DNA from: Burkholderia sp. BCC0506
GTDB taxonomy: Bacteria > Pseudomonadota > Gammaproteobacteria > Burkholderiales > Burkholderiaceae
Length of the DNA: 64,000 nt
Assembly (NCBI RefSeq): GCF_902833145.1
Contig: NZ_CADFEN010000010.1
Span: 124,001-188,000 of the forward strand
Reading direction: 5' to 3'
Each line of letters opens with the position of its first letter. Position 1 is the stretch's first letter. The position numbers and the translations under genes are program-made. The notes below the pieces were generated by a model. It did not search any database. It worked only from the letters and a program-made list of their open reading frames with translations, and was not told where the DNA came from. Positions 46,590-55,214 of this stretch are shown piece by piece.

Positions 46590-48107
46590 TTACTGGGTGT
46601 CGTCGGCCCATGCCTTGGCCGCGCGCACCGCACGCTGCCAGCCGGCCATGCGCTGCTCGACCTGGTCCTTCGGCATCGACGGTGCGAAGCGGCGATCGAG
46701 CTGCCACTGGTTGCGCACTTCGTCGAGGTTCTTCCAGTAGCCGATCGCGAGGCCCGCGAGGTAGGCCGCGCCGAGCGCGGTCGTCTCGGTGATCTGCGGA
46801 CGCACCGCGTCGACGCCGAGCAGGTCGGCCTGGAACTGCATCAGCAGGTCGTTCGCGCTCGCGCCGCCGTCCACGCGCAGCTCGCCGATGCTGATGCCCG
46901 AATCGGCTTCCATCGCGGCCAGCACGTCGAGCGACTGGTACGCGATCGCATCGAGCGCCGCGCGGGCCAGATGAGCGGCGGTCGTCCCGCGCGTGACGCC
47001 GAACACCGAGCCGCGCGCCCGCGCGTTCCAGTGCGGCGCGCCGAGGCCGGCGAAGGCGGGCACGAGATACACGCCGTCGGTATGCGGCACGCTGGCCGCG
47101 AGCGCTTCGATCTCGGCGGCCGTCTTGATGAGCCCGACGCCGTCGCGCAGCCACTGCACGACCGCGCCCGCGATGAAGATGCTGCCCTCGAGCGCGTACT
47201 GCACGTCGTCGCCGATCTGCCACGCGATCGTCGTGACGAGGTTGTTCTTCGACTCGATCGGCTTGTCGCCGGTGTTCATCATCAGGAAGCAGCCGGTGCC
47301 GTAGGTGTTCTTCACCATGCCCGAGGTCGTGCACATCTGGCCGAACAGCGCGGCGTGCTGGTCGCCGGCGATGCCCGCGAGCGGGATCTTCGACGCGAAC
47401 ACGGTGGTCTTCGTGTGGCCGTAGATTTCCGACGACGCCTTCACCTCCGGCAGCATGCTGCGCGGAATGTCGAGCAGTTCGAGCAGCTCGCTGTCCCACT
47501 CGCGCGTGTGGATGTTGAACAGCATCGTGCGCGACGCGTTGGTCACGTCGGTCACGTGCAGTTCGTGCTTCGTGAAGTTCCACACGAGCCAGCTGTCGAC
47601 GGTGCCGAACGCGAGCTTGCCCTGGCGCGCCTTGTCGCGCGCGCCCGGCACGTTGTCGAGGATCCAGCGGATCTTCGTCGCGGAGAAGTACGAGTCGATC
47701 GGCAGGCCGGTCTTCGCGCGCACCTTCGCTTCGAGGCCCTGTGCCTTCAGCGAATCGCAGAAGTCGGCGGTGCGGCGATCCTGCCAGACGATCGCGTTGT
47801 AGACGGGCTGGCCCGTCTCGCGATCCCACACGATCGTGGTTTCTCGCTGGTTCGTGATGCCGATCGCGGCGATCGACGTGCCGTTCAGGCCCGTGCGCGT
47901 GACGGCTTCGGCGGCGACGCCGGCTTGCGTCGACCAGATTTCCTGCGGGTCGTGCTCGACCCAGCCGGGTTGCGGGTAGATCTGTTCGAATTCCTTCTGG
48001 GCGATCGATACGATATTGCCCTGGCGATCGAACAGCATCGCGCGGGAACTCGTGGTGCCCTGGTCAAGCGCGAGGATGTACTGGTCCTGCATGTCTCTCA
48101 TCTCCAT
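46590..48107 (-). CDS. glpK: glycerol kinase
   Basis: FGGY-family kinase of 505 residues that makes glycerol 3-phosphate with [20 protein letters not shown] is the nucleotide-binding start; [13 protein letters not shown] near the end and RDRRTADF-like glycerol-site motifs ([11 protein letters not shown]) are typical. It lies between glpD (96 bp upstream) and glpF. Confidence 0.95.
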   Translation of the reverse strand: MEMRDMQDQYILALDQGTTSSRAMLFDRQGNIVSIAQKEFEQIYPQPGWVEHDPQEIWSTQAGVAAEAVTRTGLNGTSIAAIGITNQRETTIVWDRETGQPVYNAIVWQDRRTADFCDSLKAQGLEAKVRAKTGLPIDSYFSATKIRWILDNVPGARDKARQGKLAFGTVDSWLVWNFTKHELHVTDVTNASRTMLFNIHTREWDSELLELLDIPRSMLPEVKASSEIYGHTKTTVFASKIPLAGIAGDQHAALFGQMCTTSGMVKNTYGTGCFLMMNTGDKPIESKNNLVTTIAWQIGDDVQYALEGSIFIAGAVVQWLRDGVGLIKTAAEIEALAASVPHTDGVYLVPAFAGLGAPHWNARARGSVFGVTRGTTAAHLARAALDAIAYQSLDVLAAMEADSGISIGELRVDGGASANDLLMQFQADLLGVDAVRPQITETTALGAAYLAGLAIGYWKNLDEVRNQWQLDRRFAPSMPKDQVEQRMAGWQRAVRAAKAWADDTQ

Positions 48108-48131
48108 CCGTGGATTGGCTTAGTTGTGATG

Positions 48132-48154
48132 CGCGCCGCATGTCGGGCGGCGCG
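48132..48154. repeat. intergenic hairpin between glpD and glpK
   Basis: An 8-bp stem CGCGCCGC/GCGGCGCG with a seven-base loop in the 96-bp gap. There is no T tract; it may act as an mRNA-stabilising or attenuating hairpin. Confidence 0.35.
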
Positions 48155-48203
48155 TCGGTGAATCAACGTCGGTCAGGCAACTGCTGCTGCAACTGCATTC
48201 GAA

Positions 48204-49727
48204 TCAGGCATGCGGCGCATGCGCGGCGGCGAACCACGCGTCGACCGCGGCGGTCACCGCATCGAGCGAGCCGGGCGCGACGTGCAGGCCGAGCTTCGAG
48301 CGGCGCCACAGCACGTCCTGCGCGCAGGTCGCCCATTCGGCGTCGCGCAGGTAGCGCAGTTCGGCGTCGTGGATGCCCGGTGCGATTTCGGCGCCGAGAT
48401 CGGCGAGCGATTTCGCGCCGTCGATCACGCGTTCCGCACGCGTGCCGTACGCACGCGCATAGCGGCGCGCGAGCGCGGCGGGCAGCCACGGGTGGCGTTG
48501 CGCGAATGCGTTGGCGAACACGTCGAACTTCGCGTCCGCGATGTCGCCGCCCGGCAGCGCGACGCCGGCCGTCCAGGTCTTCGCGTCGCGGCCGAGCGCG
48601 CGGCACAGCATGTCGCCGGCTTCTTCCGCGAGCTTGCGGAACGTCGTGATCTTGCCGCCGAACACCGACAGCAGCGGGGCGCCCGCGCCGTCGTCGAGTT
48701 CGAGGCGATAGTCGCGCGTGACGGCCGACGCGTTCGCCGCGTTTTCGTCCTCCAGCAGCGGGCGCACGCCCGAATAGGTCCAGTGCACGTCGGCCGGCGA
48801 GATCTTGCGCTTGAAGTAGCGGTTGATCGAATCGCACAGGTACTGCGTCTCGTCGCGATCGATCGCGACCTTCGCGGGATCGCTCGTGTATTCGACGTCG
48901 GTCGTGCCGATCAGCGTGAAGTCGTGTTCGTACGGAATCGCGAAGATGATCCGCTTGTCCGGGTTCTGAAAGATGTACGCGTGATCGTGATCGAACAGGC
49001 GGCGCGTGATGATGTGGCTGCCCTTCACGAGCCGCACGCTGTGGTGCGCGCCGCGCCCGAGCGCGCCGTGCAGCACTTCGCCGACCCACGGGCCGGCCGC
49101 GTTCGCGATCGCGCGTGCATGCACGACGCGGATCGAACCGTCGGGCTGCTGCAGCCGCGCTTCCCATTCGTCGCCGCGGCGCTCGGCGGAAACGAGCTTC
49201 GTGCGCGTGAGGATCTCGGCGCCGCGCTCCTTCGCATCCATCGCGTTCAGCACGACGAGGCGGGCATCGTCGACCCAGCCGTCGGAGTACACGAAGCCGC
49301 GCTTGATCGAATCGATCAGCGGCGCGCCGGCCGCATGGCGGCGCATGTCGATGCCGCGCGAGCCGGGCAGCAGTTCGCGTTTCGCGAGGTGATCGTAGAG
49401 GAACAGGCCGATGCGGATCAGCCAGGCCGGGCGCAGGTTCGGCATGTGCGGCATCACGAAGCGCAGCGGCCACATGATGTGCGGCGCCGCGCGCAGCAGC
49501 GTTTCGCGTTCCTGCAGCGCCTTGCGCACCAGCCCGAACTCGTTGTACTCGAGGTAACGCAGGCCGCCGTGAATCAGCTTCGTGCTGGACGACGACGTAT
49601 GCGACGCGAGGTCGTCCTGCTCGCAGAGCATGACCGACAGGCCGCGGCCGGCCGCATCGCGCGCGATCCCCGCGCCGTTGATGCCGCCGCCGACGACGAG
49701 CAGATCGTAGCGATTCGGTTGGGTCAC
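48204..49727 (-). CDS. glpD: aerobic glycerol-3-phosphate dehydrogenase
   Basis: FAD-dependent membrane-associated dehydrogenase of 507 residues that oxidises glycerol 3-phosphate to dihydroxyacetone phosphate and feeds the quinone pool. The FAD motif is LLVVGGGINGAGIARDAAGRG-like at the N-terminus; SSSTKLIHGGLRYLEYNEF is the family signature. The start is GTG with AAGGA upstream. The 160-bp region before it carries many CGAA/TTCG half-sites, the likely GlpR operator. Confidence 0.94.
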   Translation of the reverse strand: MTQPNRYDLLVVGGGINGAGIARDAAGRGLSVMLCEQDDLASHTSSSSTKLIHGGLRYLEYNEFGLVRKALQERETLLRAAPHIMWPLRFVMPHMPNLRPAWLIRIGLFLYDHLAKRELLPGSRGIDMRRHAAGAPLIDSIKRGFVYSDGWVDDARLVVLNAMDAKERGAEILTRTKLVSAERRGDEWEARLQQPDGSIRVVHARAIANAAGPWVGEVLHGALGRGAHHSVRLVKGSHIITRRLFDHDHAYIFQNPDKRIIFAIPYEHDFTLIGTTDVEYTSDPAKVAIDRDETQYLCDSINRYFKRKISPADVHWTYSGVRPLLEDENAANASAVTRDYRLELDDGAGAPLLSVFGGKITTFRKLAEEAGDMLCRALGRDAKTWTAGVALPGGDIADAKFDVFANAFAQRHPWLPAALARRYARAYGTRAERVIDGAKSLADLGAEIAPGIHDAELRYLRDAEWATCAQDVLWRRSKLGLHVAPGSLDAVTAAVDAWFAAAHAPHA

Positions 49728-49757
49728 CTGCTGTCCTTATCGTCTGTTGAAATAGGG

Positions 49758-49818
49758 CGAACACGAAATGTTCGAATTCGAAATTTAACGAACGAAATCG
49801 AAAAAGTAAAGTTCGAAA
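49758..49818. promoter_or_regulatory. candidate GlpR operator cluster before glpD
   Basis: An AT-rich patch of about 60 bp with repeated CGAA and TTCG half-sites, including the perfect palindrome TTCGAATTCGAA (49771-49782) and TTCGAA at 49812-49817. TTCG/CGAA half-sites are what GlpR proteins of the DeoR family bind. The region could serve glpD and the divergent lipoprotein gene. Confidence 0.6.
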
Positions 49819-49889
49819 AAGCGGGGCCAGTAGCGCGCGGCACGATCCCGGACGATACTGACGGAATCGACCGTTTCGCGAGGTGAATC

Positions 49890-50258
49890 ATGCGTATTGG
49901 GATGTGGGCCGGCGTGTGTGCGGTCCTTCTGGCGGGCTGCAGCGCGGGTGCGCCGCCGCTCGCCGGCAACTGGCGAGCGCCGTCGTTCATCGACCTGCAG
50001 ACGTCGTGCGGCGGCGCCGCGCGCGATTGGGGCGCGGACGCACAGCCGGTCTACTCGACGCTGTACGACGCGTACGTGGCGAAACGGTATCGCGGGCTGA
50101 CCGAAGCGAACTATTGTGCGTTCGTAAACGAACTTTCGACCCGCTATGCGGCGCCCGACGCGGCGGCACGGGCCGGCTGGATCGCCTACTTCAACGGCGC
50201 ACGCGCGCAGGCCATCAGCTGGCGGGCGGCGGTCGACCCGACGCTGCGCGGCGGTTGA
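49890..50258 (+). CDS. small lipoprotein of unknown function, 122 residues
   Basis: The start MRIGMWAGVCAVLLAGC is a lipoprotein signal with lipobox LLAGC, so Cys17 would be acylated. The rest is a soluble domain of about 105 residues without known motif; conserved-looking parts are IDLQTSCGG and TEANYCAFVNEL. GAGG precedes the ATG. It is divergent from glpD and shares its operator region, so co-regulation with glycerol is possible but unproven. Confidence 0.75.
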   Translation: MRIGMWAGVCAVLLAGCSAGAPPLAGNWRAPSFIDLQTSCGGAARDWGADAQPVYSTLYDAYVAKRYRGLTEANYCAFVNELSTRYAAPDAAARAGWIAYFNGARAQAISWRAAVDPTLRGG

Positions 50259-50352
50259 GGCCGGCGGCGGCGAACGGACGGAAGGGAGGGCAGGAACGAC
50301 CGCGCGGCCGGATGGCGGCCGCGCGATCAGGTCGGGTCAGGGACAGCGGGGC

Positions 50353-50550
50353 TTACGAATAGCGGTACTTGATGGATCGCAGCGCGGCGTCGCCGGTCTC
50401 GGTCACGCAGTATTTGCGCCCCGAGCCGAGCCCTTCCAGGCGGACGAGCTGTTGTTCGAGCAGGATGTCCAGTTCATCCCGATCCATGTCGCGCTGATCA
50501 GGCGCGTCCTTCACAAGCAAGAGCGTGGCGAATTCATGCGGACTCAGCAT
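50353..50550 (-). CDS. 65-residue protein, small winged-helix-like
   Basis: A short protein beginning MLSPHEFATLLLVKDAP and containing ELDILLEQQLVRLEGLGSGR and YCVTETGDAALRSI. The pattern helix-helix-helix-hairpin resembles a winged-helix fragment of the MarR/PadR kind. GGAG stands seven bases before the ATG. I do not recognise a named family. A CsoR-like palindrome lies 56 bp upstream. Confidence 0.65.
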   Translation of the reverse strand: MLSPHEFATLLLVKDAPDQRDMDRDELDILLEQQLVRLEGLGSGRKYCVTETGDAALRSIKYRYS

Positions 50551-50850
50551 CGTTCTCTCCGTGGCAATCAGACTGCCCGCGCGGCCGGCGCACCGCCGAC
50601 GCGCGATACCCCGCGGGGGTATGGCTTGGGGGGGAAAGCTGCATTCGCCGGCCTGCGATTCGCACCGCCCTGGCACAGGCGGATCGGCGAACGGGCCGGG
50701 GAACTGGAGTCTAGTCGAGTGCGCAGGCAACGACAAATCGTGCCCCGTTAATTTTCCGTTTGACAGAAGCGCACACCGCAAGCGGTTCGCGCGCGGCGCC
50801 AACTTCTTGATTTCACTTGAAGTTCGAGGTGCGGTGCAGCATCGCAACCG
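50551..50850. other. 300-bp intergenic region with a CsoR-like palindrome
   Basis: No gene is supported in this stretch between the 65-residue protein and the end of glpR. It holds the palindrome listed separately and an A/T-richer part near 50745-50770. Open frames through it lack ribosome sites and coding character. Confidence 0.5.
50606..50622. promoter_or_regulatory. palindrome resembling a CsoR-family (copper) operator
   Basis: ATACCCCGCGGGGGTAT, an inverted repeat of ATACCCC and GGGGTAT around GCG. CsoR/RcnR/FrmR proteins bind TACCC(N)GGGGTA-type sites. No CsoR-like gene or copper ATPase is in reach; the nearest start codon is that of the 65-residue protein. Confidence 0.4.
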
Positions 50851-51630
50851 TCATTCCGCGACGTACACCTGCGTGCCGGCGGCGGCCACCGTATCGGCCA
50901 TGTCGGGCGGCAGCGGCTTGTCGGTGAAGAGTGCGTGCACCTGGCTCAGATGGCCCTGGCGCACCAGCGCCGGGCGGCCGACCTTCGAATGGTCGGTCAC
51001 GAGGTACACCGTGCGCGCGTGCTGCATGATCGCCTCGGCGACGCGCACCTCGCGCGTGTCGAAATCGCGCAGCGTGCCGTCGGCCTCGATCGCCGACGTG
51101 CCGATGATCGCGTAGTCGACCTTGAACTGGCGGATGAAGTCGATCGCGAGCTCGCCGACGATGCCCTTGTCCCACGGCCGCACGATGCCGCCCGTGATCA
51201 GCACCTCGCAGTCGGGGTAGCCGCTCATCATCGATGCGACGTTCAGGTTGTTCGTGATCACGTGCAGCCCGTGATGGCGGTTCAGCGCACGCGCGACTTC
51301 CTCGGTCGTCGTGCCGAGGTTGATGAACAGCGACGCCTGGTCGGGGATGTGCGACGCCGCGAGCGCCGCGATGCGCCGCTTCTCGTCGTGGAACATCCGC
51401 TGACGCGCCGTATACGACACGTTCTCCGAGCTGGTCGGCAGGCTCGCGCCGCCGTGATAGCGGCGCAGCAGGTTCAGGTCGGCGAGCCAGTTCACGTCGC
51501 GGCGGATCGTCTGCGGCGTCACCGCGAAGTGCGCGGCGAGATCGTCGACGGTCACGAAGCCGTCGCGCTGCACCCATTCGAGCAATTCCTGCTGGCGCGC
51601 GTTGAGGGTGAGGCGGGGATCTCGGGTCAT
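50851..51630 (-). CDS. glpR: DeoR-family repressor GlpR
   Basis: Regulator of 259 residues. DeoR helix-turn-helix (FVTVDDLAAHFAVTPQTIRRDVNWL) at the N-terminus, then the sugar-phosphate-binding DeoRC domain with NLGTTTEEVARAL. The effector in this family is glycerol 3-phosphate. It lies about 1.1 kb upstream of glpD on the same strand, with a lipoprotein gene and the 65-residue gene in between. The ATG at 51630 gives the standard N-terminus. Confidence 0.9.
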   Translation of the reverse strand: MTRDPRLTLNARQQELLEWVQRDGFVTVDDLAAHFAVTPQTIRRDVNWLADLNLLRRYHGGASLPTSSENVSYTARQRMFHDEKRRIAALAASHIPDQASLFINLGTTTEEVARALNRHHGLHVITNNLNVASMMSGYPDCEVLITGGIVRPWDKGIVGELAIDFIRQFKVDYAIIGTSAIEADGTLRDFDTREVRVAEAIMQHARTVYLVTDHSKVGRPALVRQGHLSQVHALFTDKPLPPDMADTVAAAGTQVYVAE

Positions 51631-51841
51631 GGCTCGATGGTCGTGTCGTGAGACGGAGCGGGTATTGTAAGGGCGGCAACGGCGTTCGGCCGGCCTGCCG
51701 GGCATCGGCGCGCACAATTCATGCGCGAATCGCATGGATTCATGTGACAAATGAATTTGTACGATCGCGCTGATCGCGCTGCAATGGCGGATTGCCCGCT
51801 CACCCGGGCACGTTCATCCAGCTTTCGACGAGGTGGTATCG

Positions 51842-53482
51842 ATGAGTGGCTTCAACTGGCACAACCCGTATCCGACGACCCGCATTCCGGTGTTCGCGCG
51901 CAACGTCGTGTCGACGTCGCACCCGCTGGCCGCGCAGGCCGGGCTGCGGATGCTGTGGAAGGGCGGCAACGCGGTGGATGCGGCGCTGGCCGCGGCCGCC
52001 GCGATCACGGTCGTCGAGCCCGTGTCGTGCGGCCTCGGCGGCGATGCGTTCGCGCTCGTGTGGGACGGCGAGCGGCTGTCCGGGCTGAACGCATCGGGCG
52101 TCGCGCCGGCCGCATGGAACGTCGACTACTTCCGCCAGCGTCACGGCGAGGACGCGCGCGGCATCGCGAACAAGCCGACGCGCGGCTGGGACACCGTCAC
52201 CGTGCCGGGCGTGATCGCGGGCTGGGAAGCACTACACGCGAAGTTCGGTTCGCTGCCGTTCGCGGACCTGCTCGAACCGGCGATCGAGATCGCGGAGCGC
52301 GGCTATGCGGTGCCGCCGATCGTCGCGCACAAGTGGGCGGCGGCCATTCCCGAACTGCAGGGCCTGCCGGGCTTCGCGGACACCTTCATGCCGCGCGGCC
52401 GCGCACCGCTCGTCGGCGAACGCGTGTGCCTGCCCGGTCACGCGCGGACGCTGCGCACGCTCGCGAAGGACGGCGCCCGTGCGTTCTACGAAGGTGCGCT
52501 CGCCGAGCGTGTCGCCGCGTTCGCGCGCGAAGGCGGCGGCGCGCTGACCGAAGCCGACCTGCGCGCGTACCGGCCGGAATGGGTCGAGCCGATCGGCAAG
52601 CGCTTCGGCCGCCATACGATTCACGAGATCCCGCCGAACGGGCAGGGCATCGCCGCGCTGATCGCGCTCGGCATCGCCGAGCATGCGGGCGTGACCGAAT
52701 GGCCGGTCGACTCCGTCGATTCGCAGCATTTGCAGATCGAGGCGATGAAGCTCGCGTTCGCCGACGTCTATCGCTACGTCGCCGATCCGCGCGCGATGGA
52801 CGTCACGCCCGAACAGATGCTCGACGACGCGTATCTCGCCGAACGCGCGAAGCTGATCGATCGCGCGCGGGCGACGCACTTCGCCGCCGGCCGCCCGCAT
52901 TCCGGCGGCACGATCTACCTGTCGGCGGCCGACGAGCGCGGGATGATGGTGAGCTTCATCCAGTCGAACTACATGGGCTTCGGTTCGGGGCTCGTCGTGC
53001 CCGGCACGGGCATTGCGCTGCAGAACCGCGGGCACGGCTTCTCGATGGACCCGGCTTCGCCGAACGTCGTCGCGGGCGGCAAGCGGCCGTTCCACACGAT
53101 CATCCCGGCGTTCGTCACCGAGGAAGCCAACGGCCGCACCGAGGCCGTGATGAGCTTCGGCGTGATGGGCGGCGACATGCAGCCGCAGGGCCACCTGCAG
53201 ACCATCGTGCGGATGCTCGGCTATGGCCAGCAGCCGCAGGCCGCGTGTTGCGCGCCGCGCTGGAAGGTCAACCGCGACTTCACGCTCGACGTCGAGGCGA
53301 CGATGAACCGCGCGACCGTCGACGCGCTCGCCGCCCGCGGCCATACGATCCAGTCGATCGACGATCCTTACATGGATTTCGGTTCGGGGCAGTTCGTGTG
53401 GCGCCTCGATCCCGACGATCCCGAGCGCGGCTACGTGGCCGCGAGCGACAGCCGGCGCGACGGGCTGGCGGCCGGTTTCTGA
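51842..53482 (+). CDS. gamma-glutamyltransferase family protein
   Basis: N-terminal nucleophile hydrolase of 546 residues. The conserved N-terminus VVSTSHPLAAQAGLRML and GGNAVDAALAAAAAITVVEP are typical; the cleavage and nucleophile threonine should be in HSGGTIYLSAAD, after which the small subunit begins. FMPRGRAPLVGE and GFSMDPASPNV also fit. No clear signal peptide is visible, so it is probably the cytoplasmic YwrD-like branch rather than periplasmic Ggt. GAGG stands nine bases before the ATG. A hairpin terminator follows. Confidence 0.87.
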   Translation: MSGFNWHNPYPTTRIPVFARNVVSTSHPLAAQAGLRMLWKGGNAVDAALAAAAAITVVEPVSCGLGGDAFALVWDGERLSGLNASGVAPAAWNVDYFRQRHGEDARGIANKPTRGWDTVTVPGVIAGWEALHAKFGSLPFADLLEPAIEIAERGYAVPPIVAHKWAAAIPELQGLPGFADTFMPRGRAPLVGERVCLPGHARTLRTLAKDGARAFYEGALAERVAAFAREGGGALTEADLRAYRPEWVEPIGKRFGRHTIHEIPPNGQGIAALIALGIAEHAGVTEWPVDSVDSQHLQIEAMKLAFADVYRYVADPRAMDVTPEQMLDDAYLAERAKLIDRARATHFAAGRPHSGGTIYLSAADERGMMVSFIQSNYMGFGSGLVVPGTGIALQNRGHGFSMDPASPNVVAGGKRPFHTIIPAFVTEEANGRTEAVMSFGVMGGDMQPQGHLQTIVRMLGYGQQPQAACCAPRWKVNRDFTLDVEATMNRATVDALAARGHTIQSIDDPYMDFGSGQFVWRLDPDDPERGYVAASDSRRDGLAAGF

Positions 53483-53521
53483 CGGATCGCTTCCAGCTTG
53501 CGTTGCAGTTTCCCGGCATCG

Positions 53522-53551
53522 CGGGCGGCCCGGCGGCCGCCCGTTTCGTTT
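53522..53551 (+). terminator. probable terminator after the gamma-glutamyltransferase gene
   Basis: A 9-bp stem CGGGCGGCC/GGCCGCCCG with a four-base loop, then TTTCGTTT. The rest of the 327-bp gap to the next gene (to 53809) holds no gene; it contains a 14-bp palindrome GTGCTCTGGAGCAC at 53651-53664 and a TATAAA at 53718-53723 that may be a -10 for the next gene. Confidence 0.6.
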
Positions 53552-53809
53552 GGCGCGGCCGCCCATCGTCGAACCCGCGCAAGCGGTTTGAAGGGCTCGT
53601 CTAACGAACGGCAACAGACGCCGTGGAACTGCGCCTGTCGGGTATGGTCAGTGCTCTGGAGCACGAACGTCAAAGTCCGGCTAAGATGCCAGGAATGGTT
53701 CGGCCGGACCAACTCACTATAAACGCAAGTAAAACGCCGCCTGCGGACCGGCTGGCGCCTGTGCCCAGGCACGGGCCGGCCCCCGCGCGACGACTGGGAG
53801 CGCACCACC

Positions 53810-54637
53810 ATGGACATGAAAACGACGCATGTGATGCCGTGGCGTATCGAGGACATCGACCTGAACCGGATCGATCGTCAGCGTGCCGCCGCGAACGAGG
53901 ATCTGTTGCTGCTGCTGTGCGCGTCGTCGTTCATCGAAAGCGGCTCGGATCTCTATACGAGCAATCTGAGCGAATTCTTCAATGACGATCCGGAAGTCTC
54001 CGCATGGCTCAACAATGCATGGGAGCCCGAAGAATTGCAGCACGGCCGCGCGCTGAAGGCGTACATCGCGCACGTGTGGCCGGAGTTCGACTGGGATACC
54101 GCGTTCGCGAATTTCTTTGCCGAGTATTCGAAGACCTGCTCGGTCGAGGCGTTCGAAAAAACCCGCGCGCTCGAAATGGTCGCACGCTGCGTCGTCGAGA
54201 CGGGCACGGCCACGCTCTACCGCGCGATCAACGAGTGCTCGGACGAGCCGGTGCTCAAGGAAATCACCGACAACATCCGCACGGACGAAGTGCGCCACTA
54301 CAAGCACTTCTTCAAGTTCTTCAAGAAGTACAACCAGGTCGAAGGCAACGGCCGGCTCGCGGTGCTCGGCGCGCTCGCGCGCCGCGTGATGGAAATCAAG
54401 AACGAGGATTCCGAGATCGCGCTGCGCCACGTTTTCGCGATCCGCTATCCGGACCGCGTCGGCGACAGCCAGTACAACCGCGAGCGCGCCGCACGCATCA
54501 ATTCGCTCGTCCGGCGCAACCTGTCGGCCGACATGTGCGTGAAGATGCTGCTCAAGCCGCTCGACCTGCCCGCGAAGATCCAGCCGGGCGTCCACTACCC
54601 GCTCACGAAGATCACGCGGCACGTTTTCCTGCGCTGA
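53810..54637 (+). CDS. ferritin-like di-iron protein, function unknown
   Basis: Soluble helical protein of 275 residues. A full four-helix di-iron ligand set is visible: Glu43, Glu75-x-x-His78 (EELQH), Glu130 and Glu160-x-x-His163 (DEVRHYKHF). This places it with ferritin-like oxidases and acyl-ACP-desaturase relatives. No partner oxygenase component is near. The ATG at 53810 has GGGAG nine bases upstream; an ATG at 53816 is equally in frame. Possible roles are substrate oxidation or N-oxygenation; the sequence does not tell which. Confidence 0.72.
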   Translation: MDMKTTHVMPWRIEDIDLNRIDRQRAAANEDLLLLLCASSFIESGSDLYTSNLSEFFNDDPEVSAWLNNAWEPEELQHGRALKAYIAHVWPEFDWDTAFANFFAEYSKTCSVEAFEKTRALEMVARCVVETGTATLYRAINECSDEPVLKEITDNIRTDEVRHYKHFFKFFKKYNQVEGNGRLAVLGALARRVMEIKNEDSEIALRHVFAIRYPDRVGDSQYNRERAARINSLVRRNLSADMCVKMLLKPLDLPAKIQPGVHYPLTKITRHVFLR

Positions 54638-54707
54638 TCGCCGCGGCACGGCCCGTCGCGCGTATGCTGATGCATCCTCATCCGTCCCGCACCCGCGCCA
54701 CGCCATC

Positions 54708-55214
54708 ATGACCGATACCCATCGCCACGCGCTCGAACAATGGACGTTCGACGCGTGGCCGCCTGCCGTCGTGTCGCTGTTCGACGGCACCGCGCTCGAG
54801 CGTCATGCCGACGTCGCCGCGTCGCTGATCGTCGCGACCGACGACGGCCAGTTGCGCACGACGCTGCTCGGCGTCGGCGAGATCTACGCGCGCGATGCGC
54901 GCACGCTGCTGATCGCGCTGTGGCCGCAGTCGCGGGCGGCGCGCGCGATCGCGCAGCGGCGCACGGCCGCGCTGACGCTCGTCGCCGACGGTGCGTTCCT
55001 TCAGGCGCAACTGGAGATGGCGCCGCTCGAAGGAGACTTCGGCGGGCTGGCCGGATTCGCCGCGACGATCGCGCACGGCGATGCGCAGCGGGTCGGCTAT
55101 GCGCGTCTCGCGACCGGCGTCACGTTCACGCTGGAAGGGGAGCGCGCCGCGGTGCTCGCACGCTGGCAACGCCAGATCGAGCACCTGCGGCGCGCGGCCG
55201 CGCGGCTTCAGTGA
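54708..55214 (+). CDS. conserved hypothetical protein, possibly PNPOx-like split barrel
   Basis: Protein of 168 residues starting [19 protein letters not shown]. The strand pattern ([27 protein letters not shown], then [18 protein letters not shown]) resembles flavin-binding split-barrel proteins, but no diagnostic motif is present. Its last bases overlap the end of rhlE by seven on the other strand. The assignment is tentative. Confidence 0.6.
   Translation: MTDTHRHALEQWTFDAWPPAVVSLFDGTALERHADVAASLIVATDDGQLRTTLLGVGEIYARDARTLLIALWPQSRAARAIAQRRTAALTLVADGAFLQAQLEMAPLEGDFGGLAGFAATIAHGDAQRVGYARLATGVTFTLEGERAAVLARWQRQIEHLRRAAARLQ

Noticed and set aside
50247-50258. The 122-residue lipoprotein ends in LRGG, like ubiquitin
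   Set aside because: The protein has a lipoprotein signal and no ubiquitin-like fold or partner enzymes; four residues are easily coincidental.
50525-51115. An open frame of 196 codons across the glpR-proximal gap
   Set aside because: It runs antisense into glpR, has no ribosome site and shows no recognisable protein pattern.
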